The translations under genes were made by a program, and so were the position numbers. The notes below the pieces were generated by a model. It had not been told where the DNA came from and ran no database searches. It saw nothing but the letters and a program-made list of their open reading frames with translations. Positions 27,153 to 35,890 of a stretch of DNA of 64,000 bases are shown here, one piece after another. The first letter of the stretch is position 1; each line of letters starts with the position of its first letter. This stretch comes from Nakamurella multipartita DSM 44233 (GTDB taxonomy: Bacteria > Actinomycetota > Actinomycetes > Mycobacteriales > Nakamurellaceae), in the NCBI RefSeq assembly GCF_000024365.1, contig NC_013235.1, positions 2,728,001 to 2,792,000 of the forward strand. The letters run 5' to 3'.

Positions 27153-28708
27153 CCCAGCAGAACGAGCGTGGCCGGTGGCGGCCGGGTCGCGACCGGATGG
27201 CCGTGTGGCACCCGGTCGGTGACGGGTCCGCGCGGGTGCCGGCCCCGGCCCCCCGGGTGCTCGTGGTCGGTGGCGGCATCGCCGGCCTGGCCGCGGCCAC
27301 CGGATTGGCCGAGCGCGGGGCCCGGGTCGTGCTGGCCGAACAGCATCCCCAGCTCGGCGGCCGGGTCCGCTCCTGGCCGGTGACCCACGGCGAGGACCGG
27401 GTCACGATGAGCCGTGGGTTCCACGCGTTCTTCCGCCAGTACTACAACCTGCGGACCCTGCTGCGGCGGGTCGACCCCACCCTGGCCGGGCTGACCCGCG
27501 TGGCGGACTACCCGGTGGCGATGGCCGACGGGGCGGCGGACTCGTTCGCCCGGGTGCCGCGGACGCCGCCGGTGAACCTGCTCTGGTACGCCCTGCGCAG
27601 CCCCAACTTCGGGCCGCGCGCGTTGCTCAAGGCGGACATCGCCGCCTCGTCCCGGATGCTCGACCTGGACTTCCCGCAGGCCTTCGACGACTTCGACCAG
27701 CTGAGCGCCGCGGCCTTCCTGGACGAGCTGAACTTCCCGCCGGCGGTCCGGCACCTGGCGTTGGAGGTGTTCACCCGGAGCTTTTTCGCCGACCCCACCG
27801 AGTACGCCGCGGGTGAGCTGCTGGCGATGTTCCACCTGTACTTCGTCGGCTCCTCCGAGGGCCTGCTCTTCGACGTCGCGACCGACGACTTCGGCACGGT
27901 GTTCTGGGATCCGCTGCAGCGACATCTGGTGGGCCGCGGGGTCGACGTGCGCACCGGGGTACGGGTCGAGGACCTGCGTTTCCGGGCGGAGGGTGGGGTG
28001 CGGGCCGCCTTTGACGACGCGAACGGCCGGGACCTGGAGGTCGATGCGGTGGTGCTGGCCGCCGATCCGCGCAGCACCCGCCGGCTCGTCGCCGAGGCCA
28101 CCGGCCTGGCCGATGACCGGTGGCGGGCATCGCTGGCCACGACGGGCAACGCGCCGCGCTTCGTGGTGTGGCGGCTGTGGCTGGACCGGCCGGTCCGGGC
28201 CGACCGGCCGGCGTTCCTGGGCACGGGTGGGTTCGAGCTGCTGGACAACGTCTCGGTGCTGGAACGGTACGAGGCCGGCGCCCGGCGCTGGTCGACCGAC
28301 CACGGGGGATCGGTGGTCGAGGTGCACGCCTACGCGATCGATCAGGCCCGCTCCGAGCAGTCGTTGCGAGAAGCGTTGCGGGACGAGCTGGCCGCGGTGT
28401 TCCCGGAGACCGGGGCGGCGACCGTGCTGGCCGACGAATGGCTGGTCTCCGACGACTGCCCCTCGTTCCGGCCCGGCGAGCGGCGGCACCGGCCCGGGGT
28501 CCGCACTCCCGACCACCGCCTGGTGCTGGCCGGCGACGGCGTGCGCTGCGATCTGCCGGTCGCGCTCATGGAACGCGCGGCCACCACCGGCTGGCTGGCG
28601 GCCAACGCGTTGCTGGCCGGGTGGGGCACCCGCGGTCACGACCTGTGGTCGGTCCCGATGTCCTCCCGGGTTCCCGCCCTGCGCCGGCTGCGCCGGCTGG
28701 TGGCCTGA
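27149..28708 (+). CDS. crtU: CrtU carotene desaturase/methyltransferase (aromatic ring formation)
   Basis: 519 residues, phytoene-desaturase-like FAD protein. The N-terminal dinucleotide loop VVGGGIAGLAAATGLAERGA is followed by LGGRVRSW, and the CrtU hallmark SRGFHAFFRQYYNLRTLLRR replaces the usual desaturase sequence. HLALEVFTRSFFADPTEYAA and LYFVGSSEGLLFDVA are also family-typical. CrtU converts beta rings to aromatic phi rings by desaturation with a methyl shift, giving isorenieratene from beta-carotene. The final residues abut the convergent crtB stop with no spacer. Confidence 0.85.
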   Translation: MTQQNERGRWRPGRDRMAVWHPVGDGSARVPAPAPRVLVVGGGIAGLAAATGLAERGARVVLAEQHPQLGGRVRSWPVTHGEDRVTMSRGFHAFFRQYYNLRTLLRRVDPTLAGLTRVADYPVAMADGAADSFARVPRTPPVNLLWYALRSPNFGPRALLKADIAASSRMLDLDFPQAFDDFDQLSAAAFLDELNFPPAVRHLALEVFTRSFFADPTEYAAGELLAMFHLYFVGSSEGLLFDVATDDFGTVFWDPLQRHLVGRGVDVRTGVRVEDLRFRAEGGVRAAFDDANGRDLEVDAVVLAADPRSTRRLVAEATGLADDRWRASLATTGNAPRFVVWRLWLDRPVRADRPAFLGTGGFELLDNVSVLERYEAGARRWSTDHGGSVVEVHAYAIDQARSEQSLREALRDELAAVFPETGAATVLADEWLVSDDCPSFRPGERRHRPGVRTPDHRLVLAGDGVRCDLPVALMERAATTGWLAANALLAGWGTRGHDLWSVPMSSRVPALRRLRRLVA

Positions 28709-29590
28709 TCAGGGTCCGGTGACCAGGATCCGCGCCGCGGTGCCGGCCTTGCGCCAGGTGGGCACCCGGGCGCGGGTCCGGAAGACGTCGTAGTCGGCGG
28801 CTTCGATCCGGTCCAGGATCCGGGAGTAGAGCACTCGGGCGGTGCCCACGCAGCGCGCCGAGCGCGGCGGCAGGAAGGGCAGGCCGCGGTCCGCGGCCCG
28901 GTACAGCTCGCGCGCGCGGTCGATCTCGTGGGCCAGGAACGCGCGCCACTGCGGGGTGACCCGCCGACGTCCCAGATCGACGGGTTTGACGCCGAACCGG
29001 CGCAGCTGGTCCTGCGGCAGGTAGATGCGACCCCGGTCCAGATCCTCGGCGACGTCGCGCAGGAAGTTGGTGTACTGGAAGGCGAATCCGAGCGCCCGGG
29101 CCGGCGCGAACGCCTCGGGGCCCAGCGGTTGCAGCATCGGCAGCATCATCTCGCCGATCACCGCGGCCGAGCCCTCCATGTACCCCAGCAGGTCGTCCCA
29201 CGTCTCGTACCGGGTGGTGGTCAGGTCCATGGCCATCGCCCCGTAGAAGCGGTCGAAGCACTCCGGCGCGATGCCCACGGTGCGGACCGTGTGGCCGACC
29301 GCGGCCAGCACCGGGTCGGCCGACCCGTCGGTCACGGCGCGCCGGAAGTCGGCGGCGAAATCGGCCAGTTGGCTGCCGATCTCGGCGGCTGACCGGCCCG
29401 CGGTGGCCGCCTGGTCGTCGACGATGTCGTCGGCCAGCCGGCACAGCGCGTAGACGGCGTGCACGTGCCGGCGCCGCTCCCGGGGCAGCAGCTGGACGCC
29501 CCAGTAGTACGTGGTGCCGTTGCGCCGGGTGATCTCGGCGCACCGGCGATAGCCGTCCTGCAGCAGCCGGTCCTGGACGGCGGAGGTCAT
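28709..29590 (-). CDS. crtB: Phytoene synthase CrtB
   Basis: 293-residue trans-isoprenyl synthase. The first Asp-rich motif is ALCRLADDIVDD, the second NFLRDVAEDLDRGRIYLPQD, with the usual YYWGVQLLPRERRRHVHAVY upstream and ARVLYSRILDRIEAADYDVF near the end. It condenses two GGPP into phytoene. The start ATG overlaps the crtI stop. The very long open frame running upstream is a chance frame antisense-free extension through crtI and was discarded. Confidence 0.93.
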   Translation of the reverse strand: MTSAVQDRLLQDGYRRCAEITRRNGTTYYWGVQLLPRERRRHVHAVYALCRLADDIVDDQAATAGRSAAEIGSQLADFAADFRRAVTDGSADPVLAAVGHTVRTVGIAPECFDRFYGAMAMDLTTTRYETWDDLLGYMEGSAAVIGEMMLPMLQPLGPEAFAPARALGFAFQYTNFLRDVAEDLDRGRIYLPQDQLRRFGVKPVDLGRRRVTPQWRAFLAHEIDRARELYRAADRGLPFLPPRSARCVGTARVLYSRILDRIEAADYDVFRTRARVPTWRKAGTAARILVTGP

Positions 29591-31071
29591 CGCGGGCCCG
29601 TCCCCAGGTAGCTGCCGATGCGGTCGGCGGCCAGCTTTCCGGAGATCAACACCATCGGCACGCCGACACCGGGCACGGTCCCGGAGCCGGCGAAGAACAC
29701 GCCGGGGACGCGCTTTTCGACGTTCGGTGGCCGGAACGGGCCGGTCTGGCCGAAGGTATGGGCGAGCGAGAACGGCGTGCCCAGGTGCAGGCCGCCGCGT
29801 TCCCAGTCCAGGGGCGTGACCATCTCTTCGGCGACGATGTCGGTCGGGTACCCGGCACCGTCCAGGAACTGCAGCAGCCGCTCCCGCATCGGGCCGGCTT
29901 CGGTCGACCAGTCCGGGCCGGCCGTCAGGTTCGGCACCGGCTCGAGCACGAACAGGGTGCTCGCGCCGGGCGGAGCCGCACCCGGGTCGGACCGGCTGGG
30001 CACCGTGACCAGCCGGGACGGGTCGGGCATCAGCCGCCCGTCGTGCAGCAGGGCGTCGAACGCGGACGCCCATTCGTGCCCGAAATGGATGTTGTGATGG
30101 GCGATGTCGTCGTGCACGCGGCCGCGCACGCCCAGGTGCCAGACCACCGCGGAGGGCGAGTACGTGCCCTTGCGCACGGCGCGCGGCGGGCGTAACTCGG
30201 GCAGCAACCGGCGGTAGGCGACCGGCAGATCGGGGGTGAGCACCACCGCGTCCGCCCGTTCGGTCTCGCCGCCGGACAACCGGACGCCGGCGACCGCACC
30301 GGTGTCGCCGCGGCGCAGGATCTCGGTGACGTCGGCGCCGTACCTGATTTGGCCGCCCGCCTTCTCGACGGCGGCGGCCAGGGCGGCCGGAATGGCATGC
30401 ATCCCACCGTCGGGATACCAGACCCCTTGGACGGTGTCCATGTAGGTGATGACCGCGTAGAGAGCCAGCGCATCGTCGGGGGACAGGCCGGCGTACAACG
30501 CCTGGAAGCTGAACAGCCGGTGCAGGCGCGGATCGGCGAAGCGCCGCCGGACGGCCGGTCCCAACCGGCCGAACGCGCCGAGCCGCAGCAACCGGGCCGC
30601 GGCCCGCGGGGAGGACACGAGATCCAGGGCGGTATCGAAGTTGCGGTCGATGAACCGCGACCACTCGGCGTCGTAGAGCTGCTCGAGCCAGTCCACGAAG
30701 CGGTCGTAGGCGGCCGCGTCGACCGGTCCGCTGGCCGCGGCGATCTCGGCGCGCATGGCCGCCCGATCGGCCGGCACACGCAAGGTGCTGCCATCGGCGT
30801 ACACGGCCCGGTAGGCCGGATCGAGCCGGCGCAGGGTCAGCACATCGCTCATCCGGACCCCGGCGGCGCCCAGGGTATCGGCGATGAGCTGCGGCATGGT
30901 CAGCACCGAGGGTCCGGTATCGAACACGAAGCCCGCCGACTCCAGGCGGCCCGCCCGCCCGCCGGGCAGGGACTCCCGCTCGGTGACCAGCACCTCGTGC
31001 CCGCGACCGGCCAGGTGACAGGCGGCGGCCAGGCCGGCCAGCCCGGCACCGACCACCACGACCCGGCTCAT
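29587..31071 (-). CDS. crtI: Phytoene desaturase CrtI
   Basis: 494 residues, full length for the bacterial CrtI family. FAD-binding VVVGAGLAGLAAACHLAGRG at the N-terminus, ERESLPGGRAGRLESAGFVF, FDTGPSVLTMPQL, and the C-terminal CrtI signature region FFAGSGTVPGVGVPMVLISG. It introduces the double bonds that turn phytoene into lycopene. Coupled to crtE upstream and crtB downstream by four-base overlaps. Confidence 0.94.
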   Translation of the reverse strand: MSRVVVVGAGLAGLAAACHLAGRGHEVLVTERESLPGGRAGRLESAGFVFDTGPSVLTMPQLIADTLGAAGVRMSDVLTLRRLDPAYRAVYADGSTLRVPADRAAMRAEIAAASGPVDAAAYDRFVDWLEQLYDAEWSRFIDRNFDTALDLVSSPRAAARLLRLGAFGRLGPAVRRRFADPRLHRLFSFQALYAGLSPDDALALYAVITYMDTVQGVWYPDGGMHAIPAALAAAVEKAGGQIRYGADVTEILRRGDTGAVAGVRLSGGETERADAVVLTPDLPVAYRRLLPELRPPRAVRKGTYSPSAVVWHLGVRGRVHDDIAHHNIHFGHEWASAFDALLHDGRLMPDPSRLVTVPSRSDPGAAPPGASTLFVLEPVPNLTAGPDWSTEAGPMRERLLQFLDGAGYPTDIVAEEMVTPLDWERGGLHLGTPFSLAHTFGQTGPFRPPNVEKRVPGVFFAGSGTVPGVGVPMVLISGKLAADRIGSYLGTGPR

Positions 31072-32225
31072 CGCTCACGCCAGGCGATGGCGCGGGCGAG
31101 CCGGCGGAGCTCGGCGACGGCGTCGGGGTCCAGCTCCGGGTCGTCCAGGGCCCGCAGGGCCGTCTCGGCCGCCTGCCCGATCATCCGCTCGACGCTCGAG
31201 CGGGTGCCGTTCGTCGACAACTCCTCCAGCAGCACCGCCAGATCTGCGCGGCCGAACGAGGGCGTGCCGACCCGGTCCAGCGCGCACCGGGCGGCGGGGG
31301 ATCGGGTGCGGTCCACCGCGATCGACAGCAGGACAGTCGGTTTGCCGCTGATCAGGTCGTCCCCGGCGGGTTTGCCGGTGCGGGCCGGATCGCCCCACAC
31401 CCCCAGGACGTCGTCGCGGAGGGCGAACGCCTCACCCAGGTGCTGGCCGTAGTTGCTCAACGCCAGTCGCGTGGAGTCCGGCGCGCCGGCGATGACGGCC
31501 CCCAGCTCGAGCGGGCGCTGCACCGTGTACCGCCCGGACTTCAGGATCGCCACCGAATGCGCGAAGGGCAGATCCCGGCGGCGGGCCGCGGTGCCGGTGA
31601 GGTCCTGACGCTGCCCGACCACGAGTTCGACGACCAGGTGACGCCAGAGCCGGCGGGTCGCCGGCGGTGTCTCGGCGATCATGCCCTCGGCCTCGGCCAG
31701 GGCCAGGTCGCCGGCCAGGATGGCGATACTGGTGCCGAACAGCTCGGGGTCGCCGACGGCTCCGGTCGCGGCGTGCCGGCGGCCGGCCTGCCGGTGCACC
31801 GTGGGCACCCCCCGGCGCGAGTCCGACTCGTCCATCACGTCGTCGTGCACGAGGGCGAACAGGTGCAGCAGCTCGAGCGCGGCGCTGACCGTGACGATCT
31901 GCCGGCGTTCCCCGGTGCGGTCCGGGCCGGCGCAGGCGGCCCAGCCCAGGTAGGTCATCGTCGGCCGGATCCGTTTGCCGCCGCTGCCCAGCAGGGCCAG
32001 CAGCAGCTGGGGCAGATCGGCGTCGCCGAGCACATCGGGCGGCTGGCCGCCCGCCAGGTCCGTCCAGTGCCGAGTCAGGGTGTCCATGGTCTGACCCAGC
32101 AGGGCGTCGACGGCCGCGAGATGGTCCCGGACTCCGCCCGGGCGATCGAGCAGGGAGTCGGGTCGGGCGACCGGCCGGCCGGGTGCGGCGGGCTGGTCCG
32201 GGATCAGGCTGGTGGGTCGGGTCAC
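31068..32225 (-). CDS. crtE: Geranylgeranyl diphosphate synthase CrtE
   Basis: 385-residue polyprenyl synthetase. The first Asp-rich motif is FALVHDDVMDESDSRRG, with GGKRIRPTMTYLG before it. The second motif is shortened to ALRDDVLGVWGD, as in many actinobacterial enzymes. It makes the C20 precursor for phytoene. First gene of the minus-strand crtE-I-B operon; promoter must lie in 32226-32484. Confidence 0.9.
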   Translation of the reverse strand: MTRPTSLIPDQPAAPGRPVARPDSLLDRPGGVRDHLAAVDALLGQTMDTLTRHWTDLAGGQPPDVLGDADLPQLLLALLGSGGKRIRPTMTYLGWAACAGPDRTGERRQIVTVSAALELLHLFALVHDDVMDESDSRRGVPTVHRQAGRRHAATGAVGDPELFGTSIAILAGDLALAEAEGMIAETPPATRRLWRHLVVELVVGQRQDLTGTAARRRDLPFAHSVAILKSGRYTVQRPLELGAVIAGAPDSTRLALSNYGQHLGEAFALRDDVLGVWGDPARTGKPAGDDLISGKPTVLLSIAVDRTRSPAARCALDRVGTPSFGRADLAVLLEELSTNGTRSSVERMIGQAAETALRALDDPELDPDAVAELRRLARAIAWRER

Positions 32226-32484
32226 GTCACTTCCGGCCGTCGGTCGGGTGGGCAGGTGCTATCGGTACCTGCCGAACCCGCCCTTTGGAGGCGGAGAACG
32301 CGGATTGGTGTTCCTGGGTGTGTTCCGGCCTCATCTGCCGCGTGTTCCCGACCCGCACCGGATCGACACCGTTGTCGGAAAACCCGCCCCGCCGGCGGGG
32401 CCGTCGACGTGATACATCGCCGGGAACGTCACCGGTGGGCGGTCTTCCGGGGACCCCGCGAACCGGGTCCCGTCCTGGCCGGGG
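32226..32484. other. Intergenic region upstream of crtE
   Basis: 259 bases between crtE and the GerW-family gene's 3' end. It should contain the crtEIB promoter. I see no clear MarR/CrtR-type or light-regulated operator palindrome here, only GC-rich sequence with short imperfect repeats. Confidence 0.4.
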
Positions 32485-32832
32485 TCAGGAACCGGCCGCG
32501 GCGGTGCGGGCCCGGGCCATCCGCGGCCGCATCAGCAGGTACGCGATGACGGCCATCCCGATCATGACGAACAGGCGGTTCGGGTCGACCGCGGGCAGCC
32601 ACTTCACCTTGCCGCCCTGGACGACGTACGCACCGGCCGGAGCGCCGGTCATTCCGAAGCCGCCGCCCTCACCTTCCTGGCCCTTCTCGTCGTGACCGGA
32701 GCCGCCGCCGGCACCGCCTCGGACCGACGCGGCGGGGATGACCGCCAGCCCGTCGCGTTCGAACGGCTCCCCGAAGACCCGCTTGACCGTCAGGGTGTCC
32801 CGGGTCGAGTTCACGAGTTCGTCCAGCTTCAT
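32485..32832 (-). CDS. GerW/YtfJ-family sporulation-associated protein
   Basis: 115 residues. The family pattern is clear: DTLTVKRVFGEPFERDGLAVIPAASVRGGAGGGSG (written here as residues 12-46), a Gly-rich middle, then PAGAYVVQGGKVKWLPAVD, and a C-terminal hydrophobic helix (LFVMIGMAVIAYLLM). GerW proteins were first described in Bacillus spores but are widespread in non-sporulating actinobacteria, where their role is unknown. The longer upstream frame is not supported; ATG at 32832 gives the family start MKLDELV. Confidence 0.8.
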   Translation of the reverse strand: MKLDELVNSTRDTLTVKRVFGEPFERDGLAVIPAASVRGGAGGGSGHDEKGQEGEGGGFGMTGAPAGAYVVQGGKVKWLPAVDPNRLFVMIGMAVIAYLLMRPRMARARTAAAGS

Positions 32833-33058
32833 GGCTCCTCCTCCCCGGTGCCACCGAGCCGGTCGGCACCGTTCAGTCAACCTTCGTCCGCATTTGTCCG
32901 GATCCCCCAGAGGAGAAGGTCCCGCCGCCCTCGGCTGGACGGGGTGAGAGGTCAGTCCGGGGGCGCCCACCCGGTCCGGCCTGGGCGGCCAGCCGGTCCG
33001 GGACCGTCCGCTTGCGTTGACCGGATCCGCGTCCGGCCGGACCCTCGATCCGAGGCGA
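32833..33058. other. Intergenic region
   Basis: 226 GC-rich bases between the EACC1-like gene's 3' end and the GerW-family gene. It should hold the GerW-family promoter; no distinct element identified. Confidence 0.4.
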
Positions 33059-33460
33059 TCACTCGGAATTCTCGGTGCTCTGGGCGGACACGGCCGCCTT
33101 CAGAAACTCCCTGATGAGGTGCTCCTGCTGCTCATCGGGTTGGCCGGACAGCGTGAGCATCGAGTCACCGACCGAGATTTTCACTCGGCAGTCCTTGGTG
33201 GTGCGGGTGACCCATCCGCGGATGATGGTGACCGCCTGAGCGATCGCCAAGGTGGAGCTGGCGACGGCCACCAGCAGCGATCCGAGCGTGGCGGCATCCA
33301 CACCTCGGGCCCCCTCGGGCGCGCGATCACCCGCGGTCCGGCCGACGTCCCCGACGTCCGCGACGAGCAGTTCCTGGCGCAGGGCCAGCGTGAGGTCCTC
33401 GATCCGTCCGGGATCGGCGTCGGTTTCGGCGACCTGAACTCGCAGTTCGAGACGGTCCAT
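33059..33460 (-). CDS. EACC1-like effector-associated component
   Basis: 133 residues. N-terminal MDRLELRVQV strand, LTLALRQELL helix, then one hydrophobic helix (LGSLLVAVASSTLAIAQAV) and a small C-terminal beta segment ending DEQQEHLIREFL. This arrangement matches the effector-associated constant component 1 (EACC1) described next to caspase-like and other effectors in actinobacterial conflict systems. It begins three bases after the caspase gene's stop, in the same direction. Predicted to sit at the membrane with the caspase protein. The family assignment is from memory of the pattern, not a search. Confidence 0.6.
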   Translation of the reverse strand: MDRLELRVQVAETDADPGRIEDLTLALRQELLVADVGDVGRTAGDRAPEGARGVDAATLGSLLVAVASSTLAIAQAVTIIRGWVTRTTKDCRVKISVGDSMLTLSGQPDEQQEHLIREFLKAAVSAQSTENSE

Positions 33461-33463
33461 CGA

Positions 33464-35672
33464 TCACCCCTGCGGTTCTCGTGGGGCACTCACGCCCACG
33501 CCACCGGTTCCCGGGCCGTCTGCCCGACCGGCGCTCCGGCCAGGACGGGGGAGCTGGCCGATGACGCAACCGATCGCCACCACGACCGGGGGTAGGGCGA
33601 GCCGCCACCAGTCGGTCGCACCGAGCCACGGATACGCGCCGGCCGCGACGACCCAAGGGGCATCGTCGATCCACAGAACTACGAACGACACGATCATGGT
33701 CAGCGCCATCCTCCGCTGGGAGCCGGACAGCCGCAGCAGCGGGACGGGCAGAGCCAGGATGGCCAGCTCAACCGGGGGGACCCACATCCACGGCTCGGAC
33801 TCGCTCTGCTCGGACAGATCGATGACGGCGGCGAGCAGCCCGACCACGACGACGACCAGACCGACCGCGCCTCGCCAGTCCCAGCGCGCGGCGACCGAAT
33901 CCGTCAGCCCGGGGGCAGATCGGAGTGCGATCAGGCCGCCGGTGCCCGTGAGCGCCACGCCGGCCGCCTGGGCCAGCACGCCGGGGTACCAGGTGGTCTG
34001 GTCAGAACTCGCGGTCGCGATCACGGTGACGAGCAACAGGCCGAGGCCGGCGAGGGCCGTGCCCAGAAGGCCACCCACCGCGATCCCGCTCCACCGACCG
34101 GCCACCAGTGCGGCCACCGCGGCGAACACGACCGCAGCGGGCAGGAGCAGGATGACGCCAGGCGCCCGGGTGACGCTCCAGTAGCTTTCGCCACCGAACG
34201 CGCTGCTGGCCCACGGGAAGAACGGCGCCATGGCCAGCAGGATCCCGCCCCCGACGGCCAGCAGTGGGGCTGTCCCGTATCGATCCCCGGACCGATGGTG
34301 GGTGGCCGGCTCGTCGGCCGGGATGTCCGTGACGTCGGTGGCTGCCGTGACGGCCGCAGCGGCTTGGGCACGCACCGGGTCGGCCGTGTCCGCGTCGTCG
34401 GGACGGGACACCGGGTCGGCGTCGCGGACCACGCCGGTGAGCGGCACCCGAACCTCCCCGGCCGGCGACCGGACGGCCAGGGTGCCGGCGAATCGTCCGG
34501 GCGTCGACACGTCCATCCGCACGCGAACAAGCCGACCCTGCACCGACACTCGGAAAGTCTCCGGTTCCGCGGAGATCTCGGCGAGCTCCACCAGGGGCGG
34601 TCCGCGGAGCTCGCAGGTCAGCCAGATCGGGCTCCGGTCCGACCGGGACCTCACCGAAGGACAGCGCTGCCGCCGACACCGACATCGCCGTCGCGTCCAG
34701 CGCGGCCGCGGCTGCGGTTGCGACGCTGCGGCTGTCGTCGTCGCACAGGGACTGCAGGGATTGCCGGGCCGCCCACGCGACCGGCAGCTCGCCGCTGTTG
34801 GCCAGGCGGGCCAATTCCTCCACGGCGCCCCGCCGAACCACCGGGTAGGCATGGTCGATCACCTCGATCAACGGCGCCGGCAGGTCGCCCGGCCGCAGGG
34901 TCCGGCGCGGTGACCGGGCGATCACCAGGTCACCCTCCAGCCCGTACTCCCATTTCGACGGGGTCTGGTGGGGTGTCTGCCCGAGCACGCGGTCGTAGAC
35001 GTAGTCGTACAGTTCGCCCAGCGAGACCAGACCATCGCCGTCGCGATCGGCCTCGCCCGAGCGAATTCCCTGCACGACCGCTCCGGTGAACAGCGACGGC
35101 GCGGGCGGCCCCTGCTCCTCGCTGAGCCGGGTGCCTTCGAACGCGTACTGGACGGCACTGGAGGCCGTGATCACCACCCGCCCCCGGCCGCCGCCCAGCG
35201 GCTCCTGGGAGAACTGGTCGCGGACGGCCACGTTGCCGGCGGCGCGGGCCGTCATGCCCCGTTCGAATGCCCCGCCGTAGCAGCAGTCCAGCAGCAACAC
35301 GACGCTGCGGGCGCGGCTGCGGCGAATCAAGTGATTGATCAGCCCGGCGTCGGTCGCGGTCGAGGCCAGGCGGGTCGGAATGGTGTTCCGGGCGGCGAGG
35401 TAGAGCCCTCCGGATTCGTCCTTCAAGCCGTGACAGGAAAAGTGCAGTAAGGCCAGGTCGCCCGGCCGGCATTCCATCAGGAAGTCTTCCAGTATTTCGG
35501 CCGTCTCCGCGGATGTCGCGTTGTGGCTGGTCCGAACGTCGAAACCACCCAACTTCGGGTCGCCCAAGGTGCCGGCCAGCGCGTCGGCGTCCGCGACCGG
35601 GGCGGACAACCGCTGCAGGTCCGGATGGTCGTAGACGTCCACGGCGAAGATCAACGCCATACGGCGTTCCAT
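33464..35672 (-). CDS. Caspase-like peptidase with HEAT-like, Ig-like and multi-TM regions (frame break near 34655)
   Basis: Starts at ATG 35672 (MERRMALIFAVDVYDHPDLQ). Residues 1-235 are a caspase fold with catalytic His81 in LALLHFSCHG and Cys131 in VVLLLDCCYGG. About residues 260-320 look like HEAT repeats (YPVVRRGAVEELARLA). LSFGEVPVGPE begins an Ig-like (ASH/choice-of-anchor type) domain, but the frame then breaks; it resumes in another frame at IWLTCELRGPPLVELAEISA, completes the Ig-like strand set, and continues into about eight transmembrane segments down to 33464. A one- or two-base indel near 34655 explains the break, so the intact product would be about 735 residues. Whether it is broken in the organism or only in the assembly is open. 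Downstream EACC1-like gene supports a conflict (abortive) function. Confidence 0.75.
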
Positions 35673-35890
35673 GGCCGAATTGCACCTCCCATCGCCAACG
35701 CCGACAGGAACTCTCGCGCTGCCAAGAAGTGTTCGCCGACCAGATGCGGAAGGCAACCGGTTTGCCGTTCCTGGTGGCGGCTTGAGCGGCCGCAGAAAGG
35801 CTGGACGGTCGCGTCGGCCGGCCTGCAACGGCCGAGAGCGTCGAGTGCCCGGGCAGCGACGGCATCGGGTGGCCGCCAGCAGCCTCCATC
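35673..35890. other. Intergenic region before the caspase gene
   Basis: 218 bases separating an MFS gene from the caspase gene, both on the minus strand. GGGAGG lies 12 bases before the caspase ATG, an unusually long spacing. No repeats or regulator sites seen. Confidence 0.4.

Noticed and set aside
28709..31078. 789-residue frame containing CrtB
   Set aside because: The upstream two thirds are a shadow of crtI; CrtB starts at 29590 with a four-base overlap to crtI.
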